Source: Thermoplasmata archaeon (lineage in GTDB: Archaea > Thermoplasmatota > Thermoplasmata > Lutacidiplasmatales > UBA184). From it: DNA of 52,050 bases. Made by a program: the position numbers and the translations under genes. The notes beneath the pieces are model-generated. The model made no database searches, had not been told where the DNA came from, and saw nothing but the letters and a program-made list of their open reading frames with translations. Positions 33,556 to 40,860 of the stretch are shown in pieces; position 1 is the first letter of the stretch; each line of letters begins with the position of its first letter. The stretch spans positions 1 through 52,050 of the forward strand of contig DAHVCH010000016.1 in NCBI GenBank assembly GCA_027314165.1. Reading direction: 5' to 3'.

Positions 33556-34215
33556 ATGGAGAGCGGCCCCCGCACCCGGATGGTCCTGCCATGGATCGTC
33601 GTCTCGATGCTCACCGAAGGCGAGGGCGAGGACCTCCGGGTCGCGGCCGTCGCCCTCGTCTCCTCCGAGGCCCCGAAGGACCCCAAGGCCTTCGTCCGGG
33701 AGGACGCGATCGCCCACCCGTTCATGCGCCAGGCCGTGCTGAAGGCGACCCCCCCGCTCAAGGACGCGTATCCTCTGCTCGGAGGATGGGTGCTCGAGCG
33801 TCGGGGCTTCGTCCTCTTCGACCGGTTCGGCACCCAGCTCAAGGCCCTCGAGAAGGAGTTCCAGCGGTACGAGCTCCCACCTTTGAGCTTCGCCCGGTCC
33901 CCGACGCTCGAGGTCTACCGGTCCATCGCTCCGAAGGCCCGGGCCCGCCCCACGGTGGAACGCCTCATCCAGGAGAACCTCGGGATGATCCTCTCGCGGG
34001 GACGCGACTCGATCACCGCGATGTGGCTCAAGGGTGACGTGACGGGCGCGCTGGAGGCGCTCCGTCAGGACGCGATCGGGCTCTGCATGCTTCTGGACCT
34101 CGGCCTCAAGCGGGGGACCGTGAAGCTGGACGGGGCCCCGATCCCGGTCGATTGGGACCGCAGGCTGAGGTCCGCGGTCCGCGCGGGCAACCCGGGCCTC
34201 GCCGGACCCCGCTGA
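33556..34215 (+). CDS. Protein resembling a degenerate DEDD-type exonuclease
   Basis: A 219-residue soluble protein, third gene of the acylase operon, 10 bases after the preceding stop; a GTG at 33547 is an alternative start. The second half looks like the C-terminal part of RNase H-like 3'-5' exonucleases: TLEVYRSIAPKA, then VERLIQENLGMI, SITAMWLKGDVTGALEALRQDA, where the family has a last motif with a catalytic Asp. However, the first motif (DxE) is not present: the corresponding strand reads IVVSMLTEGEG. The second motif Asp is also not placed correctly. If the fold is right, the protein is probably inactive and could bind nucleic acid or protein. This assignment comes from pattern memory and is uncertain. 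A complete DEDDy enzyme is encoded at 39866-40696. Confidence 0.55.
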   Translation: MESGPRTRMVLPWIVVSMLTEGEGEDLRVAAVALVSSEAPKDPKAFVREDAIAHPFMRQAVLKATPPLKDAYPLLGGWVLERRGFVLFDRFGTQLKALEKEFQRYELPPLSFARSPTLEVYRSIAPKARARPTVERLIQENLGMILSRGRDSITAMWLKGDVTGALEALRQDAIGLCMLLDLGLKRGTVKLDGAPIPVDWDRRLRSAVRAGNPGLAGPR

Positions 34216-34272
34216 AGCGAGGGCCGCCGGGACCCCGCGGGGGGCCCGGAGAGGACCCGTCCTGTACAAGCG

Positions 34273-34280
34273 TAGAAATA
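34273..34280 (+). promoter_or_regulatory. TATA-like GAAATAAC element
   Basis: GAAATAAC, in an otherwise GC-rich leader, ends 39 bases before the ATG at 34319. The same octamer occurs at 46437-46444 upstream of the PKD protein gene. The spacing argues for ATG 34319 over ATG 34289, which lies only 8 bases beyond it. Confidence 0.4.
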
Positions 34281-34318
34281 ACCCCGACATGGTTCATGCG
34301 GATGCCAAAGGGGTCGCC

Positions 34319-36823
34319 ATGAGCCGTACGTTCACCGCCCTGCGTTCCGCCCTTCGCCGACCGACCCTCGTCGCGCTCCTGATCCTCCTGGTGGCCTCCA
34401 CGGGGACCGTCACGGGCCTGGCCCACGCGGCCCCCACCTCCTCCGTCCCCGGCACCTCGGCGTTCCTGGGGTACAACGCGAGCTTCCGGGAGACCGGGCT
34501 CCCCTTCGGGACCACCTGGTCGGTCACCGTGAACTCCGTGACCGTCTCCGGAGCCACCCGCACCCTGACCGTTCCTGAGGTCCCCAATGGAACGTCGACC
34601 TACACGATCGGGGCGATCACCGGCTACAGCTCCTTCCCTTCCTCCGGGTCCCTGACCGTCGCCGGAGGCAACCCCACCGCGGTCGCCATCTCCTTCGCCC
34701 AGACCCCCGGGCACTACACGGTGAGCTTCACCGAGACCGGGCTCGCGTTCGGAGTGACCTCTTGGAACGTCACCTTCAACGGCACGCTCTACGCCGCGAA
34801 CGGCCTCACCTTCGCAGGCCCGACCATCTCGATCGCGAGCGTGGTGAACGGCACCTACACGTTCTCGGTGGCCCCCCAGTATGGGATGGCCCCGACCCCC
34901 ATCACCGGGCAGATCATCGTGAACGGGGCGAATCCCGCCACCCAGACGATCGCCTTCGGGCCCCTCCCCGGCCACTACTCGGTCGCCTTCTCCGAGACCG
35001 GCCTCCCCCGCGGGAGCGTCTGGCACCTCACCTTCAACGGGTCCGTCTACGCGGCCGCGGTCGCGCCCTTCGGGGCCACGGTCATCACCATCAACAGCGT
35101 GGTGAACGGGACCTACTCCTGGAACACCACAGCCCCCGGGTTCTCGGCCACGCCGCCGAGCGGGAGCGTCAACGTGAACGGGGCCTCTCCCGCCACGACG
35201 GCCATCGTCTTCGCGCCCATCCCCGGGCAGTACTCCGTGACCTTCCGTGAGCGGGGCCTCCCCGCCGGGACGGCCAGCTGGAGCGTCACCTTCAACAACA
35301 CGTCCCAGCAGGGAGCGGTCCCCTTCCCGCCCATCGTCTACAGCGGGGTGCTGAACGGGACCTATCTGTTCTCCGTGCCCAACGACGTCGGGTGCGTGCC
35401 CTCCCCCGCGGGCGGCTCGCTCACCGTCGCCGGGGCCGCCGTGACCCAGACGATCACGTTCACCTGCCCGCTCCCTGGGAGCTGGCCCGTCTGGTTCAAC
35501 GAGACGGGGCTCGCTCCGGGGCTGACCTGGTCGGTCACCTTCAACGCCGCCACGACCACCTCGACGGCAAGCTCGATCGAGTTCTTCGCCCTCAACGGGG
35601 CGTACCCCTTCACGGTGGGCGCGCCCGCGCGCTGGGTGGCCTCCCCCGCCTCGGGGACCGTCACGGTGAACGGGGCGAGCATCTCCACCTCGATCCTCTT
35701 CGTCAACACCGCGAACCGGTTCAACACGACCTTCACGGAGACCGGGCTCCCCACGGGGACGAACTGGGGGGTCACCTACAACGGGACGCTGCAGTTCTCC
35801 AGGACGGCCTCGATCGTCTTCCTCGGGATGATCAACGGGACCTTCGCGTTCAACGTGAGCGCGGTGGGCAGCCGGGTCCCGACCCCCGTGTCGGGCTCCT
35901 CCACGGTCCAGGGCGCCGACACGTCCGAAGCGATCGTCTTCAACATGACCTACACCGCGACCTTCTCGCAGACCGGGTTGCCCTCGACGACGAGCTGGTC
36001 CGTGGACGTGGGGAGCACCCACGTGAGCGGCAACACGGCCTCGCTGGTCTTCCCGGACCTCGTGAACCACACCTACACCTTCTCGGTGGGCGCGGTCTCC
36101 GGCTACACCTCCACCCCGCCCACGGGAACGTTCAGCGTCGCGGGGTCCTCGGTCTCGGTCGCCGTCAGCTTCCGGGTCGCGGTGCACACGCAGTACACCG
36201 TCGCCTTCACCGAGAGCGGGCTGCCGAACGGGACCACCTGGTCCGTGACCTTCAACGGCACGACCGCGAGCGGCACCGGCGGGTCGGCGATCACGTTCCA
36301 GGCCTACAACGCGTCGGGCCTCGCCTACTCGGTGGGGACGGTCTCGGGCTACACGGCGAGCCCGGCGTCCGGCACCGTCAACGTGCAGGGCCAGACGGTC
36401 AACGTCCCGACCATCCAGTTCTCGAAGAGCACGAACGGGAAGTCGGGGCTGACGTCCGCGCTCTCCGGGCCGAGCCTCTACATCCTGCTGGTGGTGGTGG
36501 TCGTCGTCCTCCTGGCCCTCCTGGCGGCCTTCCTGATCCTCCGCCGGCGGCGGAGCTCCGCCCCTCCGAAGTCGCCGGAGACGGCAGAGGGAGCAGAGGG
36601 AGCGGCGGCCGCGGAAGGCGCGGGCGGCGCCTCCAGCTGGGCGTCCACCCCGGAGGAGCCCCCGGCCGGCTCGCCGGCGCCGTCCTCGGACGGACCCGCC
36701 GCGGATTCCTCCCCGCGCTCCTCGGACGGGACCGAGGCGGGCTCGTCCGCTCCGTCCGCGTCGGGCGAGCCCGACTCGGACGGGCAGCCCGCCCTGCCCA
36801 TCCCCGCAAAGGCTCCCGAGTGA
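34319..36823 (+). CDS. Surface protein made of eight F-x-E-T-G-L-P repeats, C-terminally anchored
   Basis: An 834-residue repeat protein. The ATG at 34319 gives a clean signal peptide (TLVALLILLVASTGTVTGLAHA); ATG 34289 would add ten residues. Eight tandem units of about 80-95 residues each open with a variant of FTETGLPxGTTWSVTFNG and end in an immunoglobulin-like strand pattern. The repeat resembles PEGA/Ig-like modules common in Thermoplasmata surface proteins. A membrane helix at about 719-740 (YILLVVVVVVLLALLAAFLIL) is followed by RRRR and an acidic, Ser/Pro/Glu-rich tail of about 85 residues. It probably forms an extended rod on the cell surface; no enzymatic motif is seen. It converges on the zinc-ribbon membrane protein gene with 31 bases between stops. 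Confidence 0.87.
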   Translation: MSRTFTALRSALRRPTLVALLILLVASTGTVTGLAHAAPTSSVPGTSAFLGYNASFRETGLPFGTTWSVTVNSVTVSGATRTLTVPEVPNGTSTYTIGAITGYSSFPSSGSLTVAGGNPTAVAISFAQTPGHYTVSFTETGLAFGVTSWNVTFNGTLYAANGLTFAGPTISIASVVNGTYTFSVAPQYGMAPTPITGQIIVNGANPATQTIAFGPLPGHYSVAFSETGLPRGSVWHLTFNGSVYAAAVAPFGATVITINSVVNGTYSWNTTAPGFSATPPSGSVNVNGASPATTAIVFAPIPGQYSVTFRERGLPAGTASWSVTFNNTSQQGAVPFPPIVYSGVLNGTYLFSVPNDVGCVPSPAGGSLTVAGAAVTQTITFTCPLPGSWPVWFNETGLAPGLTWSVTFNAATTTSTASSIEFFALNGAYPFTVGAPARWVASPASGTVTVNGASISTSILFVNTANRFNTTFTETGLPTGTNWGVTYNGTLQFSRTASIVFLGMINGTFAFNVSAVGSRVPTPVSGSSTVQGADTSEAIVFNMTYTATFSQTGLPSTTSWSVDVGSTHVSGNTASLVFPDLVNHTYTFSVGAVSGYTSTPPTGTFSVAGSSVSVAVSFRVAVHTQYTVAFTESGLPNGTTWSVTFNGTTASGTGGSAITFQAYNASGLAYSVGTVSGYTASPASGTVNVQGQTVNVPTIQFSKSTNGKSGLTSALSGPSLYILLVVVVVVLLALLAAFLILRRRRSSAPPKSPETAEGAEGAAAAEGAGGASSWASTPEEPPAGSPAPSSDGPAADSSPRSSDGTEAGSSAPSASGEPDSDGQPALPIPAKAPE
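34463..36410 (+). repeat. Eight tandem F-x-E-T-G-L-P units
   Basis: Units begin at FRETGLPFGTTW, FTETGLAFGVTSW, FSETGLPRGSVW, FRERGLPAGTASW, FNETGLAPGLTW, FTETGLPTGTNW, FSQTGLPSTTSW and FTESGLPNGTTW. The seventh lacks the usual Glu. A single copy is also present in the protein at 530. Confidence 0.85.
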
Positions 36824-36854
36824 AGGCCGGGGCGGCCCCGGGGAACGACCGAGG

Positions 36855-37796
36855 TCAGTAGCACCAGCCACGGGGGGTCCCCGTTCCTGGCCCGAGTGCG
36901 TGCGGGTCCCTCGCCTGGACGCGAGTTCGCAGGTAGGCCCAAGCGAAGAGGAGCGCCGGCACCGCCTGGGCGAGCTTCGAGATCAGCAGGACTCCCTGCA
37001 AGCCGGAGAGCTGGGAGACGTCCACGGTCCCCCCCGTGGCCACGGCGGAGAACGCCTGGGCCACGATCGACGACAGATACACCAGCATGATGATCGTGAA
37101 GAGCGAGGAGAGCAGGAAGCCGCCCCATAGGAGGCCCCGGGAGAACCGGTCGGCCAGTCGGTAGATGAGGACCACGTTCGCGAGGACCCCCAGAACGGTG
37201 AGGATCGCCAACGCCAGGAAGTAGTCCTGGAGGCCGCTCTCAAGCCCCGCGACGGCCGACGCGGGCGAACCCACATTCGACTGCGAGATGGTCAGGAGAT
37301 TGGCGACCTCCCCGGCGGTGACCACGACGAGGAGCGCCATTGTAAGGAGCAGCAGAGCGCCTCCGGCGAGCACGTTTCGGTGGTGCGCCTGGTCGTACCC
37401 GTTCCGCCCAAGGAAGACGTAGATGAGCCCGACGAGGGTGAAGAGCGCGCCGATGTACTGGATGAAAGGGATCCACCCGAGGGCGAAGCCGATCACGAGC
37501 GCGAGGAGGCCGCGGTCGGTCCGGTCGCGAGCCCGCTTCTCCCGCTCGTGCCGGTAGAGGTCCCCCTCCGAGCCGAGGGGGTCGAGATCCCACGGGTCCG
37601 GCCTCCCCGGAGGCGCCGCTTCGCCGGCGGGGACGGCCGGTGCGACCGGGAGGGCCTCCGGGGGCGGGGGGATCCGGACCGCGTCCTCGGCCAACGGGCT
37701 ACCGCACCGATTGCAGAACTTCGACCCCGCAGGGTTCGCGCCGGAACAACCTCCGCAGACGAGCCACCCGGAGGGGTCTGGCACGGTCACCCCCAT
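36855..37796 (-). CDS. Zinc-ribbon membrane protein, DUF973-like
   Basis: A 313-residue protein. An N-terminal zinc ribbon with C14, C17, C28, C31 (CGGC and CNRC) is followed by a Pro/Ala-rich linker and about six membrane helices from residue 95 on (LLALVIGFALGWIPFIQYIG through ALLFAWAYL). The combination of a double-CxxC ribbon and this helical bundle resembles the archaeal DUF973 membrane family, of unknown function. It is the last gene of a minus-strand run, 117 bases after the charged-tail protein gene, and converges on the eight-repeat protein gene. The ribbon would be cytoplasmic. Confidence 0.7.
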   Translation of the reverse strand: MGVTVPDPSGWLVCGGCSGANPAGSKFCNRCGSPLAEDAVRIPPPPEALPVAPAVPAGEAAPPGRPDPWDLDPLGSEGDLYRHEREKRARDRTDRGLLALVIGFALGWIPFIQYIGALFTLVGLIYVFLGRNGYDQAHHRNVLAGGALLLLTMALLVVVTAGEVANLLTISQSNVGSPASAVAGLESGLQDYFLALAILTVLGVLANVVLIYRLADRFSRGLLWGGFLLSSLFTIIMLVYLSSIVAQAFSAVATGGTVDVSQLSGLQGVLLISKLAQAVPALLFAWAYLRTRVQARDPHALGPGTGTPRGWCY

Positions 37797-37913
37797 GGGC
37801 CGACCCAGAAGTTGGTCCTTTCGGCCACGGAGCGGGGCTCCCCCGCGATGACGTGCGCGTTCGCGCGCGACCGCGGGAGGGCCGGGGCCGGGTAGCCCTG
37901 AGAAGCGGGTGCC

Positions 37914-38588
37914 CTAGAGCTCGGCGCCGTCGTGCGCCCGGAGGGGCTTGCCGTGGCGGTGCCGGCGGACGGGCACCTCCTCCTCGTCCTCGTCGTCCTG
38001 CGCGGCCGCCTTGATCTGGTGCGGGCGGCGCAGCCGGTGTCGCAGCTCGAGGTGGCGGTGGTGCCGGCGGGGTCGGCTCACGACCTCCTCCTCGTCATCC
38101 TCCTCGTCCTCCTCCTCGTCGTCAAAGACGCGAGCGGCCTTGCTCTGGTGGAGGTGCACGTGGACCCGGGTCGAGGGGGAGGGGGGCGTCTGGTAGACGA
38201 ACCCCTGGACCGGGTGCAGGCTCTGGTGCATGGTCATGAGGCTCCCGGTGAGGAGCGGCACGAGAGCGAAGTAGAACAGGAGCGGAGTCGCGTGGAGGAT
38301 CGCGGTCGGAGCGGCGTACTGGACCGGGTAGAGCGTCTTCGAGAGGATGGGCGGGAAGTGCGGGCCCAGGATCACGAGGGTGAGCGCGAAGATGCCGACG
38401 AAGGCGAGGGCGGGGCGCAGTTCCAGCTGGACGTACTTGAGCCCCTCGGGGCCCTCGGTCTCCAGCCCGAGGACCCAGGCCGCGAGGACCAGGGCCACGA
38501 CGAGCGCGCTCCAGACGAGCAGCACCCCCAGCGTGAGGTACAGCAAAGCGAAGAGCGTGGCTCCGACGGTCCAGACCTTGGCATCCAT
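37914..38588 (-). CDS. Membrane protein with alternating acidic and His/Arg-rich tail
   Basis: A 224-residue protein. The first 125 residues contain about four membrane helices (including FALLYLTLGVLLVWSALVVALVLAAWVL and AFVGIFALTLVILG). The last 80 residues are low-complexity: HVHLHQSK, then a run of about 15 acidic residues, then an Arg/His-rich segment, a second acidic run (QDDEDEEEVP) and a second His/Arg segment. Such tails could bind divalent metals or buffer charge, but no metal-binding family is recognised. The ATG at 38588 is supported by the GTTTTTAG element 41 bases upstream. It lies 77 bases after the threonine synthase stop on the same strand. Confidence 0.65.
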   Translation of the reverse strand: MDAKVWTVGATLFALLYLTLGVLLVWSALVVALVLAAWVLGLETEGPEGLKYVQLELRPALAFVGIFALTLVILGPHFPPILSKTLYPVQYAAPTAILHATPLLFYFALVPLLTGSLMTMHQSLHPVQGFVYQTPPSPSTRVHVHLHQSKAARVFDDEEEDEEDDEEEVVSRPRRHHRHLELRHRLRRPHQIKAAAQDDEDEEEVPVRRHRHGKPLRAHDGAEL

Positions 38589-38621
38589 GGGGTCCCTGAT
38601 GGGATGACCCCGGGGATGGGT

Positions 38622-38629
38622 CTAAAAAC
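38622..38629 (-). promoter_or_regulatory. TATA-like box GTTTTTAG
   Basis: On the minus strand the octamer GTTTTTAG, preceded by GGTGGG, lies 41 bases before the ATG at 38588. The same octamer lies 37 bases before the receiver-gene ATG at 18887. It suggests that the charged-tail protein has its own promoter despite following threonine synthase closely. Confidence 0.4.
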
Positions 38630-38665
38630 CCCACCCTCCACTCGCAGCGTCCGGTCGAGGGTGGG

Positions 38666-39814
38666 CTACCCCATCCAGAGCCCGGTGTTGTAGACCAGGA
38701 CCCGGTCGGAGCGGTCCACCGCCCCTTCCTGCCGGAGCAGCTGGACCCCGGCGAGCGCGACCCCCGTCTCCCGGGCAACGGAGATCCCGTGGGCCGACAT
38801 GAACCGGCGGGCGGCCGGCTCGATCGCGCTCTCGGGGACCGAGACGCCCCCACCGTGGGTCGAGCGGACCGCGTCGAGGATGTCCTCGCTCGAGAAGGGG
38901 GAAGGGACGCGCAGTCCGGCGGCGGCGGTCGTGGGGGAAGCGACCGGCTCGACCTTCTCCCGACCCCTTTTCAGGGCCTCGACCACGGGGGCGCACCCCT
39001 TCGGTTGCGCGGCGTAGAGGCGGGGCACCTTCGAGAGCCAGCCCATCTCCTGGAGCTGGGAGAAGGCCCGTTGCATCCCGACGAGGCCGGTGCCGCCCCC
39101 TGTGGGATAGACAATGGCGTCGGGCATGCCCTCGGGGCCGAGGGTCCAGAAGATCTCGAACCCCATGGTCTTCTTCCCCTCGGCCCTCCACGGCTCGCGG
39201 AGGGTGGAGACGTCAAACGCCCCTCGGCGCTTCGCTTCCTCCCTCCCGATGCGCCCGGCGTCGCCGATGTGGCCCTGGACCGTCCGGAGCTCCCCGCCGT
39301 AGAGCGCGACCTGCGTCCTGGCCGACTCGGGGGCGTCCTGCGGCATGAACACCAGCGACCGGAGCCCTCCGCGGGCCGCGTAGGCGGCGAGCGCAGCCCC
39401 GGCGTTCCCCGCCGTCGGCACGAAGAGGTCCTTGAGCCCGAGCTCCTTGGCCTTCGACACCGCGACGGCCATGCCCCGGGCCTTGAAGGTCCCCGTCGGC
39501 AGGAAGCCGTCGCACTTGATCAGAAGCTCCCCGCCCGGGGCGAGCTCGGGGTCCGCGACCTTCAGCAGCGGGGTCTCGTTCTCGCCCAGGCTCACGCGGG
39601 AGGAACTGTCCCGCAGCGGGAGGAGCTCCTCGAAGCGCCGCAGGTCGGGAGGTCGGGCGCGCAGGCGGTCGCGCGACATCCTCTCCTTCGCCGCCTCGAG
39701 GTCGTAGCGCGCGACCAGGGTCCGGGAGCACTCCAGGCAGTAGGTCCTGGCCGGGCGCTCGGAGAAGGCGCGCCGGCATCCGGGGCACATGAGGTCCTGC
39801 AGGAGCGAGGCCAC
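38666..39814 (-). CDS. thrC: Threonine synthase
   Basis: A 382-residue fold-type II PLP enzyme that converts O-phosphohomoserine to threonine, the last step of the pathway. The PLP Lys is K111 in PTGTFKARG. The phosphate-binding loop is VYPTGGGTGLVGMQRAF, and the segment TAGNAGAALAAYAARGGL is also typical. The N-terminus carries two CxxC pairs (C10, C13 and C26, C29), a small zinc-ribbon extension seen in many archaeal threonine synthases. ATG is the start, 51 bases after the stop of the exonuclease gene on the same strand. No other threonine-pathway gene is in the window. Confidence 0.88.
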   Translation of the reverse strand: MASLLQDLMCPGCRRAFSERPARTYCLECSRTLVARYDLEAAKERMSRDRLRARPPDLRRFEELLPLRDSSSRVSLGENETPLLKVADPELAPGGELLIKCDGFLPTGTFKARGMAVAVSKAKELGLKDLFVPTAGNAGAALAAYAARGGLRSLVFMPQDAPESARTQVALYGGELRTVQGHIGDAGRIGREEAKRRGAFDVSTLREPWRAEGKKTMGFEIFWTLGPEGMPDAIVYPTGGGTGLVGMQRAFSQLQEMGWLSKVPRLYAAQPKGCAPVVEALKRGREKVEPVASPTTAAAGLRVPSPFSSEDILDAVRSTHGGGVSVPESAIEPAARRFMSAHGISVARETGVALAGVQLLRQEGAVDRSDRVLVYNTGLWMG

Positions 39815-39865
39815 GACCGCCCGAGGGGTGCCCGACCTTGAAGGCTCCGCTCGAGCGGTGCTCCC

Positions 39866-40696
39866 TCAGATGGGCCCGGAGGCGTAACGGGCGAGCGGCG
39901 ACAGCCGGGCCTCCGAGGTCGGGTCCGGGATCGTCTCGGGGGCGTTCAGGTGCAGGAGCCGTCGCTCCATCTCGCGCGTGGCGTAGGCCAAGAGCGGCTC
40001 CAGGTTCTGCGTGTCGGCGCGGTTGTAGGCGACCAGCCGTTCGAGGGCCCCCCGCACCCCTCGTCGGTGCGCCTCCCACAGCCGGACCGCTTCCAGGCCG
40101 TCCACGCCCTCGACGCCCTCGCGGTCGCCGAGCCCCAGACGCTTCTCGATCACCTTCAGCCCCCCGCGCTGTCCCAGTCGTAGTAGCAGCCACCGGAGGT
40201 CCGCATGGGCCGGGGGGAACTGGAGCTCCGGCTGGTGGGCCGCCAGGAAGGGCACGTCGAACCCCCGTCCGTTGAAGGTGACGAGGAGCGCGAAGGGGCG
40301 GAGCACCGCTCCGAGCTCCTCGAGGTCCTCCCCGTGCACCAGCGACCGGGTCTTCCCCCCTCCATGGACCGTGACGCAGGTCACGATGCCTTGCTGGGGA
40401 GAGAGGCCGGTCGTCTCGATGTCCAGGAAGGCCGTGCGCCGGGGGAAGGAGGAGTACAGACGCCAGTGCTCGGAGGCGGGGAGCGTCCGGGCGAAGTACC
40501 CCGCGTTCCCTTCTTCGAGCGCCTGGGCGCTCCGGCGGAGCTCCTGCTGGACCCGGGCCAGGCGGTCGGAGGAGACCCCGGGAAGCCGGTGCTCCAGTTC
40601 GGAGAGGGTCCCCCAGTCCTTGACCCCCATGTTCCAGAGGACGACCTCCGTGGCCGCGCCCACCCCCGGCAGGTGCTGGAAGGTGGCCCGGAGCAT
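39866..40696 (-). CDS. DEDDy 3'-5' exonuclease with N-terminal helix-hairpin-helix
   Basis: A 276-residue RNase H-like nuclease of the predicted YprB/RNase_H_2 type. An N-terminal helix-hairpin-helix (FQHLPGVGAATEVVLWNMGV) suits non-specific DNA binding. The catalytic acids are D92 and E94 (LDIETTGLS), D147 (FNGRGFDVPFL) and D228 with Tyr224 four residues earlier (AYNRADTQNL), giving the DEDDy set complete. The ATG at 40696 is chosen; the longer open frame adds Pro-rich sequence and would overlap the divergent surface-protein promoter. It is first in the minus-strand run with thrC. Role: probably DNA repair or replication processing. Confidence 0.85.
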   Translation of the reverse strand: MLRATFQHLPGVGAATEVVLWNMGVKDWGTLSELEHRLPGVSSDRLARVQQELRRSAQALEEGNAGYFARTLPASEHWRLYSSFPRRTAFLDIETTGLSPQQGIVTCVTVHGGGKTRSLVHGEDLEELGAVLRPFALLVTFNGRGFDVPFLAAHQPELQFPPAHADLRWLLLRLGQRGGLKVIEKRLGLGDREGVEGVDGLEAVRLWEAHRRGVRGALERLVAYNRADTQNLEPLLAYATREMERRLLHLNAPETIPDPTSEARLSPLARYASGPI

Positions 40697-40860
40697 CGAG
40701 GAGAAAGGGGGTGACGCCACGTCCAGGTCAGCGTCCGGAGGGAGTAAAGTTTGGTGCCGGGGGGGGCCCGGAGCCCTCGCCGGAGGGCCCTCGCCGTTCC
40801 AGGGGGGGCTCGGGTGTGGGACTAACCGATAAGAACCACCTCCTGAGATGGGGGGATACC

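Noticed and set aside
34106-36871. A 921-codon minus-strand open frame opposite the eight-repeat protein.
   Set aside because: Repetitive Arg/Gly/Asp pattern mirrors the repeat on the other strand; no independent evidence.
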